DNA of 64,000 nucleotides from JACVRW01 sp963808545 (lineage in GTDB: Bacteria > Actinomycetota > Thermoleophilia > Solirubrobacterales > Thermoleophilaceae), in contig CAWEGB010000006.1 in assembly GCA_963808545.1 (NCBI GenBank), positions 372,001-436,000 of the forward strand, written 5' to 3'. How positions within the stretch are numbered: position 1 is the stretch's first letter; every line of letters begins with the position of its first letter. The notes under the pieces are model-generated. The model worked only from the letters and a program-made list of their open reading frames with translations. It was not told the origin of the DNA and ran no database searches. Of this stretch, positions 51,216 to 60,034 are shown piece by piece. A program made the translations under genes and the position numbers.

Positions 51216-52160
51216 GTGGGTCGCGTGGCGAGCTCATACGACGTCCATCAGCACCTCTGGCCCGACCCGGTCCTGAGAGTGCTGGAGACACGGGCGAGCG
51301 CGCCGCGTGCCCTGTGGCGACGCGACGGTCGCTGGGAGATACGACTCGAGGCGGAGCCCGCGTTCGAGATCGACCCCGCCGACCACGATCCCGCACGGCG
51401 CGTGGAGCGACTGGCCCGGCACGGCGTCGACCGGGCGCTCGTCGCGCTGTCGTCCCCGGTCGGGGCGGAGGGCCTCCTATCTGCCGTGTCGGCCTGGAAC
51501 GAGTCCGGGAAACAGCTTCCGGGCGAGCTCGGCTGGTGGGCGGCGGTACCCCATCCTCCCGTCGCCGGCCGGACCGAGCTCGCCCGTGAAGCGCTGGGCG
51601 CCGGGGCCGCCGGCGTGTGCCTCGCGGCAGGCGAGCTGGCCCACCCGCGGCTGAGCCCGGACGTGCGCGAGCTGCTCGAGTTGCTCGAGAGCCGCGACGC
51701 TCCGCTGTTCGTCCACCCGGGCCCGGCCCCCGGTCACGGGCGGGTCACCGACCCGGCGTGGTGGCACCCCTCGACCTCGTATGTCGCCCAGCAGCAGGCC
51801 GCCTGGCTCGGCTTCCAGGCCGCCGTTCGGCCGGAGCTCCCTCGTCTGCGCGCGATCTTCGCCCTGCTCGCCGGTCTGGCTCCGCTCCAGGCCGAGCGCA
51901 CCGCATCTCGCGGCGGGCCCGCGCGCGAGGCCGCGGTCCACGATGAGCTCTGCTTCTACGACACCTCCTCCTACGGTCCGCGGGCGGTCGGGGCCATGGC
52001 CGGCGTGGTGGGCATCGGTCAGCTCGTGCACGGCACCGACCATCCGGTGGCGGACGGCGGCGCCGACCCGGTGACGGGCGCGTTCGGCGAAGGCTTCGCC
52101 GAGATCGTGCGCCGCGGCAACGCCTCGCGCGCGCTCGGCTACACCTGGGTGCCAGCGTGA
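51216..52160 (+). CDS. Amidohydrolase family 2 protein
   Basis: TIM-barrel metal-dependent hydrolase of about 314 residues. The HxH metal site is DVHQHLWPD. Further ligands are in PLFVHPGP and the terminal LVHGTDHPVADGG. Decarboxylases and lactonases are common in this family. Starts at GTG 51216; GTG 51225 is an equal alternative and neither has a clear ribosome site. The last codons overlap the cysteine dioxygenase gene in a GTGA. Confidence 0.82.
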   Translation: MGRVASSYDVHQHLWPDPVLRVLETRASAPRALWRRDGRWEIRLEAEPAFEIDPADHDPARRVERLARHGVDRALVALSSPVGAEGLLSAVSAWNESGKQLPGELGWWAAVPHPPVAGRTELAREALGAGAAGVCLAAGELAHPRLSPDVRELLELLESRDAPLFVHPGPAPGHGRVTDPAWWHPSTSYVAQQQAAWLGFQAAVRPELPRLRAIFALLAGLAPLQAERTASRGGPAREAAVHDELCFYDTSSYGPRAVGAMAGVVGIGQLVHGTDHPVADGGADPVTGAFGEGFAEIVRRGNASRALGYTWVPA

Positions 52161-52630
52161 GCGAGCTCGCCCGCCACGCCCTGCGCGACGCGCTCCTTCG
52201 CTGGGCGGCGCGCGAGGAAGCCTGGAGTGCGCTGGTGCGCCACGACCACGACGAGCGCGTGCACGTCCTGCTCCACCGCGACGACGACGTGGAGGTCTAC
52301 GTCGTCTCCTGGATGGACGGCCACGACACCGGCTTTCACGACCATGACGAGAGCGCGGCGGCGATCACCGTGCTCGCCGGGACGGTCAGCGAGGAACGAC
52401 TGTCGCTGGGGGGCGCGGTGGAGGTCACGCTGGCCGCGGGCGACAGCGTGACCATCGCGCGCGAGGCCATCCACCGTGTGCGCTGTACCGGTGGCGAGCC
52501 GGCCGTGACCCTGCACGCGTACTCTCCGCCCCTGCAGCGCGTGGGGACATACGAGGTGGCCGAGGACGGCGCCCTGCTGCGCCATCCCCGGCCGTCCGAC
52601 GTGACCCTGGTGCCCGCGGCCGCCGCCTGA
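52157..52630 (+). CDS. Cysteine dioxygenase type I-like cupin
   Basis: Cupin of 157 residues. The metal-binding HxH is in TGFHDHDESAAAITVLAGTVSEE and the third His in EAIHRVRCTGGEPAVTLHAYSPPL. Cysteine dioxygenase turns cysteine into cysteine sulfinate with O2. The HDHDES block and the SPPL turn are typical. GTG start overlaps the previous stop. It is 22 bases before a carbonic anhydrase gene. Confidence 0.85.
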   Translation: MSELARHALRDALLRWAAREEAWSALVRHDHDERVHVLLHRDDDVEVYVVSWMDGHDTGFHDHDESAAAITVLAGTVSEERLSLGGAVEVTLAAGDSVTIAREAIHRVRCTGGEPAVTLHAYSPPLQRVGTYEVAEDGALLRHPRPSDVTLVPAAAA

Positions 52631-52652
52631 ACCACCGACACCGGAGCCCGGC

Positions 52653-53144
52653 ATGCCCGAGACCGACTCACTGCTCGACCACAACCGGAGCTACGCCGCT
52701 TCGTTCGAGAAGGGCGACCTGCCCTCCCCTCCCGGACGCAGGCTGGCCGTGCTCGCCTGCATGGACGCTCGCCTCGATCCGGCTCGCGCGCTCGGTCTGA
52801 AGGAGGGCGACGCGCACGTGATCCGCAACGCGGGCGGTGCGGTCTCGGACGACGCGATTCGGTCGCTGGCCATCTCGCAGCACCTGCTGGGCACCGACGA
52901 GATCATCCTCATCCAGCACACCGATTGCGGATTGTCGACCTTCACCGACGACGAGTTCGCCGACCGGCTCGAGAGCGAGACCGGTGAGCGGCCTCGGTGG
53001 CCGGTTCACACCTTCACCGATCTCGAGGAGAACGTGCGGGTCTCCGTCGGGCGGATCCGGGCGAGTCCGTTCATCCCCAACAAGGACAGCGTGCGCGGCT
53101 TTGTCTACGAGGTGGAGACGGGCCGGCTGCGCGAGGTCACCTAG
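52653..53144 (+). CDS. Beta-class carbonic anhydrase
   Basis: Protein of 163 residues. Zinc ligands and the Asp/Arg dyad lie in ACMDARLDP, and the HxxC site is LIQHTDCGLSTF. It interconverts CO2 and bicarbonate. It is the small type found in actinobacteria. The ATG is at 52653. The 3' end overlaps the convergent EamA gene by 4 bases. Co-localisation with cysteine dioxygenase and amidohydrolase is unexplained; CO2 from a decarboxylase is one possibility. Confidence 0.9.
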   Translation: MPETDSLLDHNRSYAASFEKGDLPSPPGRRLAVLACMDARLDPARALGLKEGDAHVIRNAGGAVSDDAIRSLAISQHLLGTDEIILIQHTDCGLSTFTDDEFADRLESETGERPRWPVHTFTDLEENVRVSVGRIRASPFIPNKDSVRGFVYEVETGRLREVT

Positions 53145-54022
53145 GCCGGTGCCGGGGTGCGCGGCTTGATCGTGGCCACTCCAACGCCGGCCAGCACCAC
53201 CGCCACCCCGGTCAGCTGGACGATCGACGGTGACTCGGACAGGATCAGCGCGGCGAGGAAGACCGAGCAGACCGGCTGGAGCATCAGGATGATCGAGGTG
53301 ACCACCGCGGGCAGCCGCGGCAGCGATACGGAGATCAGCAGCCAGCCGAGCACCTGCGAGGACAGGGCCAGCATCACCAGCCAGAGCTGAGCGTCTCCAC
53401 CCGGCGTCCAGTCGATATCGCCGATGACTATGCCGCCGAGCGCGGAGAAGACGGCGCCCGACAGGGTGGCGTCGAACAGCGGGCCGGCGGGCCGGCGCTC
53501 GTCCGTGTTGCCCTGGCGCAGTATCAGGATGAACAACGCGTAGCTGATCGCCGTGAGCACTCCGAAGATCACTCCCAGCAGCGGGTCGTCGCCGTAGGCG
53601 CCGGCCCCGATCACTCCCGAGATCAGCACCACCCCGAAGAACACAACCGGGATCGCGGCCAGCTCACGGTTGGCGGGCCGCTCGCCGAGAGCGGCCCAGG
53701 CGATCAGGCCGACGAGGATGACCTGGATGTTGCCGAGCACGGTGGCCAGCCCGGCCCCGACGGCATCGATCGAGTAGTGCCAGAAGATCAGGTCGAAGGC
53801 GAACAGCACACCGGCCCCGAACAGGGGCAGCCGCTCGCGCAGCGGGCGCGAGCCGTAGCGGCGCCGTTCGATCAGGGCCAGCACGGCGAGCAGCGGCAGC
53901 GCGTAGGCGCAGCGAAAGAAGGCGGCGGTGGCGGGCGCAACGTCGGCGAGGGCGACGAAGATCCCCGAGAACGCGATCACGAACGCGCCCAGAGCGCCTG
54001 CCAGTACGGGACGATCGCGCAC
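53141..54022 (-). CDS. EamA/DMT family transporter
   Basis: Ten-helix drug/metabolite transporter of 293 residues with two EamA repeats. The first starts ALGAFVIAFSGIFVALADVAPATAAFFRCAYALPLL. The second is in LLGVIFGVLTAISYALFILILRQG, and it ends with PVCSVFLAALILSESPSIVQLTGVAVVLAGVG. Substrate unknown; amino-acid or metabolite efflux is common. ATG at 54022. Confidence 0.9.
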   Translation of the reverse strand: MRDRPVLAGALGAFVIAFSGIFVALADVAPATAAFFRCAYALPLLAVLALIERRRYGSRPLRERLPLFGAGVLFAFDLIFWHYSIDAVGAGLATVLGNIQVILVGLIAWAALGERPANRELAAIPVVFFGVVLISGVIGAGAYGDDPLLGVIFGVLTAISYALFILILRQGNTDERRPAGPLFDATLSGAVFSALGGIVIGDIDWTPGGDAQLWLVMLALSSQVLGWLLISVSLPRLPAVVTSIILMLQPVCSVFLAALILSESPSIVQLTGVAVVLAGVGVATIKPRTPAPA

Positions 54023-54075
54023 GGCCGCCGAGACTAGCCCGCACCCGAAGGGGCTCTGAGTATCGTCCGCGACCG

Positions 54076-54252
54076 ATGTCGCGCAACACCGTCCTGTGGA
54101 CGCTCGTGCTCTTCTTCGGGGCGTCGGTGATGTTCGGCGGCATCCGGGATGCCACCCGGGACGAGGGGATCGGCACGGCGCTGGCCGCGCAGGCGGTGGC
54201 CGGGGTGCTGCTGGTGGTGTTGATCATCCTGTTCGTCAAGCGCCGCGGATGA
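54076..54252 (+). CDS. Small two-helix membrane protein (58 aa)
   Basis: Short protein not covered by longer reading frames. It begins MSRNTVLWTLVLFFGASVMF, then an acidic/basic loop (GIRDATRDEGIGT), then a second helix AGVLLVVLIILFVKRRG. Its stop is part of an ATGA overlap with the SDR start, so translation is coupled. The start is 53 bases from the EamA start. Function unknown. Confidence 0.65.
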   Translation: MSRNTVLWTLVLFFGASVMFGGIRDATRDEGIGTALAAQAVAGVLLVVLIILFVKRRG

Positions 54253-55037
54253 AGCCGGTGGCCGAGCAGACGGTGCTCGTGACCGGCTCCACCGACGGGC
54301 TCGGCCGGCGGGTGGCGGCGGAGCTGGCCGGACGAGGCGCCACCGTGCTCGTGCACGGACGCGATCCCGCCAAGGTGAGGGAGGCGGTGGCCGAGACCGG
54401 CGGAGCCCGCGGCCTGGTGGCCGACCTGGCCTCGCTGGCCGAGGTGCGCGATCTCGCCGGACAGGTCGGCGATCTCGACACGCTGATCAACAACGCCGGC
54501 GTCATCGAGCCACAACGCCGCGAGAGCGCCGACGGCTACGAGCTCACCTTCGCCGTCAATCACCTCGCCCACTTCGCTCTCGCAGGGCTGTTGCTCGAGC
54601 AGCTCGGTGACGGCGCGCGCATCGTGAACGTCTCCTCGATCGGACAGGCGCCGGTGGACTTCGACGACATCGGCTTCGAGCACGGCTACGACGCCTACAC
54701 GGCCTACGCTCGCTCCAAGCTCGCCCAGGTGCTGTTCACGGTCGAGCTCGCGGAACGCCTCGGCGGCTCGGGTCCCGCCGTGAACGCCCTCCACCCGGCC
54801 ACGCTGATGGACACGAAGATGGTGCGCGAGGCCTTCGGGCGCTCGCATAGCAGGGTCGAGGAGGGAGTCGAGGCCACCCTGCGCCTGGCCGCCGACCCGG
54901 AGCTCGACGGCGTCAGTGGCAGCTTCTTCGACGGGACCTCCGAAAGCCGGGCCCAGCCGCAGGCCTACGACGCCGAGGCGCGCCGGCGGCTGTGGACGCT
55001 CAGCGAAGAGCTCACCGGCGTGCGGATGCCCGTATGA
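54249..55037 (+). CDS. Short-chain dehydrogenase/reductase
   Basis: SDR of 262 residues resembling retinol dehydrogenase/WW-domain oxidoreductase types. The cofactor motif is VLVTGSTDGLGRRVAAELAGRG, then NNAGV. The active site is Ser in IVNVSSIGQ and Tyr-x-x-x-Lys in YTAYARSKLAQ. ATGA overlaps at both ends tie it to the small membrane protein before and the NYN nuclease after. Confidence 0.9.
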   Translation: MKPVAEQTVLVTGSTDGLGRRVAAELAGRGATVLVHGRDPAKVREAVAETGGARGLVADLASLAEVRDLAGQVGDLDTLINNAGVIEPQRRESADGYELTFAVNHLAHFALAGLLLEQLGDGARIVNVSSIGQAPVDFDDIGFEHGYDAYTAYARSKLAQVLFTVELAERLGGSGPAVNALHPATLMDTKMVREAFGRSHSRVEEGVEATLRLAADPELDGVSGSFFDGTSESRAQPQAYDAEARRRLWTLSEELTGVRMPV

Positions 55038-55408
55038 CGCGCTGGCTGGTGGACGGCATGAACGTGATCGGGTCGCGGCCCACCGGCTGGTGGCGCGACC
55101 GGCCCGGAGCCATGCGCTCGCTGTCGGACGAACTGGCTGGGCTCGCGCGCTCGACGGGAGACGAGGTCACCGTCGTCTTCGACGGTGCGCCCTTCGAGAT
55201 CGAATCGGAGGCCGGCGTGGAGGTCGCGTTTGCCCGCCGGCGCGGCCGCGACGCCGCCGACGACGACATCGTGGCGCTGGTGGAGGGCGACGACGATCCG
55301 GGGAGCCTCACCGTGGTGACCTCCGACGGCGCCCTCGGGGAACGGGTCATCCGGGCCGGCGCTCACGTGCTGGGAGCGGGAGAGTTCCGCAGGCGGCTGG
55401 ACTCGTGA
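55034..55408 (+). CDS. NYN-domain RNase (YacP-like)
   Basis: Protein of 124 residues. WLVDGMNVIGSRPTGWWRDR holds the first catalytic Asp; VTVVFDGAP, ARRRGRDAADDDIVALVEG and TVVTSDGAL complete the PIN/NYN acidic cluster. It is predicted to cut RNA, like YacP/Rae1. ATGA overlap at the start and GTGA overlap at the end link it to the MmgE/PrpD gene, a curious pairing. Confidence 0.87.
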   Translation: MTRWLVDGMNVIGSRPTGWWRDRPGAMRSLSDELAGLARSTGDEVTVVFDGAPFEIESEAGVEVAFARRRGRDAADDDIVALVEGDDDPGSLTVVTSDGALGERVIRAGAHVLGAGEFRRRLDS

Positions 55409-56523
55409 CCGACGTCCGCTACCGCACCGCCTTCCTCGACTGGGCCGCGTGCGCGTTCAGGGGGGCGAGCGAGCCCGCCGCCCGGGCCGCCGCGGCCGTG
55501 GGCGAGCCGCTGGTGGCGACGGCCACGGCCGGGCACGTGCTCGACTTCGACGACACCTACCTGCCCGGTCTGGCTCACCTCACCGCCCCCAGCGCCCCGG
55601 CGGCGCTGGTGACGGGCGCGGAGTGGGACGCGACGCTGGGTGACGTGCTCGCCGCGTACGCGGAGGGCTTCGAGGCCATGGGCGCCGTGGCTCGCGCCAG
55701 CCACCCGGCGCTGTACGACGGGCATCACCACCCGACGGCTGTGTGCGGCGGCATCGGCGCGGCGGTGGCCGCCGCCGCGCTGATGGGCCTGACCGGCGAT
55801 CAGCGCGACCACGCGGTGGCGATCGCCCTGCTGGGGGCGGCCGGGCTGCGGGCGGCGTTCGGCTCGCACGGCAAGTCGCTCCAGGTGGGCCTGGCTTCGG
55901 CGTCCGGCGTGAGGGCGGCGCGGCTGGCCGCCGCGGGCGCGCGGGTGCCGCTGGCCAAGGCCGCTCAGGGCTTCGCCGACGCCACGGGCGGGGCCTACGA
56001 GCGGCCAGCCCCGGGCTCCCCCGCGATTGCGGAGAACTGGATCAAGGCCTGGCCCTGTTGCCTGCAGACGCACGGCGCGATCGAGGCTGCCGCGGCGGTA
56101 GGGGAGCCGCGCGCCGTAGAGGTCACCGTGCATCCTGTCTCGCTCCAGGCCGCGGGTTACGGACCTCGTCCGGCCGACGGTCTCGAGGCCAAGTTCTCCA
56201 TTCCCTACTGCGCCGCGTGGACCCTCGCCCACGGGCCGCCCTCGGTGGACAGCTTCGAAAACGTCGACGAGGACACCTGCCGGCTCGCGGAGCGGATCGA
56301 GGTCCAGACCGACGCCAACCTGCTCGAGTCGGAGTGCGTCATCGCCGCCGACGGCCGCGAGCTGGCCCGGGTCGAGGCGTCCCTGGGCTCGCCCGGACAG
56401 CCCATGGACGACGACCGGCTCGCCGCCAAGGTCGACGATCTGGCCGGCCCCTGGCTGTCCGGCCTGGTGCACGATCCGGAGCGCCCGGCGGCCGACCTGC
56501 TCGCGCGGTTGAGCAAGCGCTGA
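55405..56523 (+). CDS. MmgE/PrpD family protein
   Basis: Protein of 372 residues. The MmgE/PrpD N-terminal helical domain has GHVLDFDDTYLPGLAHLTAPSAPAALV and HHHPTAVCGGIGAAVAAAALMGL. The second domain has AENWIKAWPCCLQTHGAIEAA and ends in LLESECVIAADG. Members are 2-methylcitrate dehydratases, cis-aconitate decarboxylases or related lyases. The chain is shorter than PrpD (about 480) by the loss of N-terminal helices, so it is more like the short MmgE set. GTG start overlaps the NYN stop. Confidence 0.88.
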   Translation: MTDVRYRTAFLDWAACAFRGASEPAARAAAAVGEPLVATATAGHVLDFDDTYLPGLAHLTAPSAPAALVTGAEWDATLGDVLAAYAEGFEAMGAVARASHPALYDGHHHPTAVCGGIGAAVAAAALMGLTGDQRDHAVAIALLGAAGLRAAFGSHGKSLQVGLASASGVRAARLAAAGARVPLAKAAQGFADATGGAYERPAPGSPAIAENWIKAWPCCLQTHGAIEAAAAVGEPRAVEVTVHPVSLQAAGYGPRPADGLEAKFSIPYCAAWTLAHGPPSVDSFENVDEDTCRLAERIEVQTDANLLESECVIAADGRELARVEASLGSPGQPMDDDRLAAKVDDLAGPWLSGLVHDPERPAADLLARLSKR

Positions 56524-56555
56524 GAACTGGTCTCCGCGACTGCCATCATTCGGGT

Positions 56556-57827
56556 ATGCGCACCACTCTGCTGACCGTCCTGCTGGTGCTGGTGCTCTGC
56601 CCGGTGGCCATGGCCCAGGGCACGCTCGACGACGCCGCGCGAGCGCTCGAGAACAGCTCCGTCTACGTCGACCCCGACGCCGAGAACCCCCTCTCCGACG
56701 ACGAGGTGGCGCAGCTCAAGCGCTCGATCTCCGAGGAGGGCGCGGGACCGATGTACGTCGCGGTCCTGCCCGAGGCCGCACAGGACGAGGCGGGTGGCGA
56801 TCCGGGGGCTGTCGTGGGCGAGCTGGGCAACGCGGTGCGGGAGCCAGGAACCTACGCGGTGGTGATCGGCAACCAGCTGCGTTCGGGGAGCAGTGTGCTC
56901 GAAGCGGGCGAGGCCGGGCGCCTGGCCGAGGAGACCGTTCAAGACGAACGCGGCAACGGCACGGCGGCGGTGCTCGAGGACTTCGTGGACCGGGTGGGGG
57001 AGGCTCGGGCGGACTTCGCCTCTGACGGCGGCGCGTCCGGCGAGGGCGGCGGGGGCGGCGGCTTCCCCTGGATCCTGGTCGCTTTGCTCGCGGTGCCGCT
57101 TGCGCTGTTCGGCTTCAGCCGCCGCAACCGCCAGAAGCGCGAGCAGGCCGACCTGGCCCAGGTCAAGACGGCCGCCCGCGATGATCTCGTGGCCTTGGGC
57201 GACGACATCCGGGCGCTCGACGTGGACGTCCAGATGCCCGACGCCAATCCGGAGGCGCGCTCCCGCTACGACCTGGCGGTCGAGCGCTACGGGGAGGCGG
57301 ACCAGGCGCTAACGGCCGCGCGCCGGCTGTCGGACATGGAGAAGGTCACCTCGCTGCTCGAAGAGGGGCGCTGGGCCATGAGCGCGGCCAAGGCCCGCTT
57401 CGCGGGCGAAGCCGAGCCCGAGCACCGCGCGCCCTGCTTCTTCGACCCGCGCCACGGCCCCTCGGTCAAGGACATGGAGTGGGCGCCGGAGGGGGGCGAG
57501 GTGCGCGAGGTGCCCGTGTGCGCGGCCGACGCCGCACGGCTGGAGGACGGGGAAGAGCCGTCCATGCGCGAGGTCGACTACAACGGCCGGCGGGTGCCCT
57601 ACTGGCAGGCCGGTCCCGCCTTCTCGCCCTGGGCGGCCGGGTTCTTCGCCGCGGCGGTGGTGCCCAGCCTGTTCTACGGCTCGATGCTCGCCGGCGGGGG
57701 TGCCTACGGCATCGCCGACGCCCAGGCCGCCGACGGAGGCGACTTCGGTGGCGGAGACTTCGGAGGGGGCGACTTCGGCGGCGGCGACTTCGGCGGCGGC
57801 GGAGACTTCGGCGGCGGGGGCTTCTAG
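56556..57827 (+). CDS. Secreted/membrane-anchored protein with TPM-like domain and glycine-rich tail
   Basis: Protein of 423 residues. Signal peptide RTTLLTVLLVLVLCPVAMAQ, then an extracytoplasmic domain (about 25-150) resembling TPM-type domains (SVYVDPDAENPLSDDEVAQLK). A Gly-rich linker precedes a membrane helix (FPWILVALLAVPLALFGF). A cytoplasmic helical region (200-330) follows with two Cys-containing strands (CFFDPRHG; VPVCAADA). A second hydrophobic segment is near 360, and a DFGGG repeat tail closes the chain. Function unknown. Confidence 0.75.
   Translation: MRTTLLTVLLVLVLCPVAMAQGTLDDAARALENSSVYVDPDAENPLSDDEVAQLKRSISEEGAGPMYVAVLPEAAQDEAGGDPGAVVGELGNAVREPGTYAVVIGNQLRSGSSVLEAGEAGRLAEETVQDERGNGTAAVLEDFVDRVGEARADFASDGGASGEGGGGGGFPWILVALLAVPLALFGFSRRNRQKREQADLAQVKTAARDDLVALGDDIRALDVDVQMPDANPEARSRYDLAVERYGEADQALTAARRLSDMEKVTSLLEEGRWAMSAAKARFAGEAEPEHRAPCFFDPRHGPSVKDMEWAPEGGEVREVPVCAADAARLEDGEEPSMREVDYNGRRVPYWQAGPAFSPWAAGFFAAAVVPSLFYGSMLAGGGAYGIADAQAADGGDFGGGDFGGGDFGGGDFGGGGDFGGGGF
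57741..57824 (+). repeat. Short in-gene tandem repeat encoding DFGGG units
   Basis: About five copies of GACTTCGGNGGNGG, ending in GGCTTC and the stop codon. They encode the Asp-Phe-Gly-Gly-Gly tail of the membrane protein. The repeat is in frame and probably of replication-slippage origin. Similar glycine-rich tails occur in other TPM-family membrane proteins. Confidence 0.85.
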
Positions 57828-59027
57828 CCCCTCCCGGCCTTCCTGTCCCTCAGGAACTCGCGCATCGCCGCGTGCGTCTCGCCCGGCCGCTCGAGCTGGG
57901 GCACGTGCCCGCAGCGAAGCTCGCGGTGACGGGCCGCCGGGAGCGCCTTCTCCACGTGCCTGCGGAAGCCGATCGGCACCAGCGTGTCGTTGCGGCCCCA
58001 GATGAACAGCGACCTGGGCTGGAGCTCGCCCAGGCGGGTCCAGAAACCCGTGTCGCCGCGAGGCTCGTCGAGGTAGATGTTGCGCGCCGAGGCGTAGAAC
58101 GCGGCCCGTCCGCGCGGGCTCAGGTAAGCGCGCAGGAACTCGTCCACGCCCGCGGCCGACCAGCCGTCGTCGCCGCCCGGAACGAAGCGCCGGACCAGCC
58201 CCTCAACCGCCCAGCGCGGGGCGGGCTGGACCAGCCCGAGCTCGGGGCGCAGCACGCGCACCAGCAGCGCCCAGCGCCGATCGCGCAGCCAGGCCAGCGC
58301 CGGGCTGAGGAGGGTCAGGCTGCGCACCCGCTCGGGCTCGGTCATCCCGGCCTCGAGCGCTATGCGCCCACCCATGCTGTTGCCCACCAGGTCCGCCCGG
58401 TCGAGACCCAGCGAGTCGAGCGTGTCGAAGACTGTTCGGGCGAACCACGCCGAGTTGTAGGGGGCGCCGATCGGCTTGTCCGATTCTCCGAAGCCGGGCA
58501 GGTCCATGGCCACGACCTGGAACTCGTCGGCCAGAGCCGCGACCGTCGGGAGAAACGACGCCTTCGTCCCGCCCAGGCCGTGCAGGCACAGCAGCGTGCG
58601 GCGCCCGCGCCCGGCCGAGAGGATCGAGACCCGCCCGCTCCGGCTGCGCAGGGTCTCGAAGCGCAGCCGGCCGGGGTCGTCCGAGCCGCTCGTGGCGGCC
58701 AGGAAGCCCACCCCGAGATGGAGGCTGCCCCGCAGGGTGAGCCGGCCGCGCTGGAAAGCGCTCATGCCGCCGCGCACGTCGTCGGCCACCCGCCGCCAGG
58801 TGGCGGCGTCGGCGCTGATCACGGCGTCGGGCTGCCCTCGCGTCGGGGGAGGGCAGCAGACGCAGCCGTCGCCCGGTGAGGCGCACGTCCCACTCGCCCG
58901 ACCCGGTCACCGCCAGCCGGAGCAGCGCGCGGCCGCCCGGCAGGTCGATGACCTCGGGGTCATAGCGCTCCGCCAGGGCGACGATGCCCGCCGGCGGCGC
59001 TTGCGTGTCGGCGCTCTTCACGGCCAT
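57824..59027 (-). pseudogene. SCP2-alpha/beta hydrolase fusion, frameshifted
   Basis: A full alpha/beta hydrolase (RTLLCLHGLGGTKASF, nucleophile elbow VGNSMGG, LFIWGRNDTLVP, terminal RCGHVPQLERP) covers about 57824-58822. Upstream, in another frame, 59027-58850 encodes the start of an SCP2/sterol-carrier-like domain (ALAERYDPEVIDLPGGRALLRLAVTGSGEWDVRLTGR). Its second half (DAVISADAATWRRVADDVRGG) is in the hydrolase frame. Dropping one base from the GGGGG at 58845-58849 would join them into one protein. It is either a sequencing error or a real frameshift. Confidence 0.75.
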
Positions 59028-59056
59028 GTTCGCCGTGGAAGGCTACGAGCGACCGG

Positions 59057-60034
59057 TCATACGGCGATCAACTCGCCGCTCTCGGCGCTCTGGTAGAGGG
59101 CCGCGATGGTGCGTGCCTGGCCGAGCGCGTCGGCTCGCCCGAGCAGCGGCTCGCGCTCGCCGGCCACGGCGGCGGCGAAGTCCTCCAGCTCGCACGCGTA
59201 GGGATCCGCCCGCTGGGCCTCCACCCGCTCGGTGGAGCCGTCTGCGTCTCGCACCTCGATCACCGGTTCACGTGAGTGCCAGGGGTCGTGCAGGACGAGG
59301 GAGCCGTCCGAGCCCACCACCTCGAGCTCGCTCCTGGCCGCCATGTCGATGCCGCAGTCGAACTGCCCGAGCACTTCGCCGGAGAAGCGCAGCGCGCCGG
59401 TGAAGCGCAGGTCGACGCCGTCGCCGCCCACCACCTCGCGGCCCATCACCTCTAGCGGCTCGCCCGCCACCAGCCGGGCGCCGCTCACGCAGTAGCAGCC
59501 CACGTCCATGAGACCGCCGCCCTCGAGCTCGGCCGACAGCCTCACGTCCTCTGCCTGGTCGAGGCGAAAGGAGAAGGCCGTGCGCACCAGGCGCAGCCGG
59601 CCGACGCGCGGCAACAGCTCCACCAGCTTCCGGGCCTGCGGGTGGTGGCGCCACATGAACGCCTCCGCCAGCACCCGGCCGGCGCGTTCAGCCGCGTCGA
59701 AGGCGCGCTCGACCGGCTCGGGCGAGCGCGCCATCGGCTTCTCGCAGAGCACGTGCTTGCCCGCCTCGAGCGCGCGGATCGACCACTCCACGTGCAGCGA
59801 GTTGGGCAGGGACACGTACACGGCGTCCACGTCCGGGTCCTCGAGCAGGGCCTCGTACGAGCCGTGAGCACGGTCGATGCCCAGTCCGGACGCGTGCCGC
59901 TCGGCCCGCCCGAGGTCGCGCGAGGCCACCACCACGACCTCGACCTCGTCGACCTCGTTCGCTCCGGCCACCAGCTTCTCGTTGATCCGCGCGGTCGAGA
60001 GCAGCCCGAGCCGCAGCGGTGCCGCGTCAGGCAC
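59057..60034 (-). CDS. Gfo/Idh/MocA family NAD(P)-dependent sugar dehydrogenase
   Basis: Protein of 325 residues. The Rossmann domain starts LRLGLLSTARINEKLVAGA. The family motif is HVLCEKPMARSPEPV with the catalytic lysine. The second domain has EAFMWRHHPQARKLVEL and GGGLMDVGCYCVSGARLVAGEP, then RADPYACELEDFAAAVAG. It likely oxidises the sugar brought in by the adjacent transporter. GTG start overlaps the permease stop by 8 bases, placing it last in the ABC operon. Confidence 0.88.
   Translation of the reverse strand: MPDAAPLRLGLLSTARINEKLVAGANEVDEVEVVVVASRDLGRAERHASGLGIDRAHGSYEALLEDPDVDAVYVSLPNSLHVEWSIRALEAGKHVLCEKPMARSPEPVERAFDAAERAGRVLAEAFMWRHHPQARKLVELLPRVGRLRLVRTAFSFRLDQAEDVRLSAELEGGGLMDVGCYCVSGARLVAGEPLEVMGREVVGGDGVDLRFTGALRFSGEVLGQFDCGIDMAARSELEVVGSDGSLVLHDPWHSREPVIEVRDADGSTERVEAQRADPYACELEDFAAAVAGEREPLLGRADALGQARTIAALYQSAESGELIAV

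Noticed and set aside
57741..57824. Candidate CRISPR or mobile repeat
   Set aside because: It is an in-frame tandem repeat encoding a DFGGG tail; units are adjacent with no spacers.
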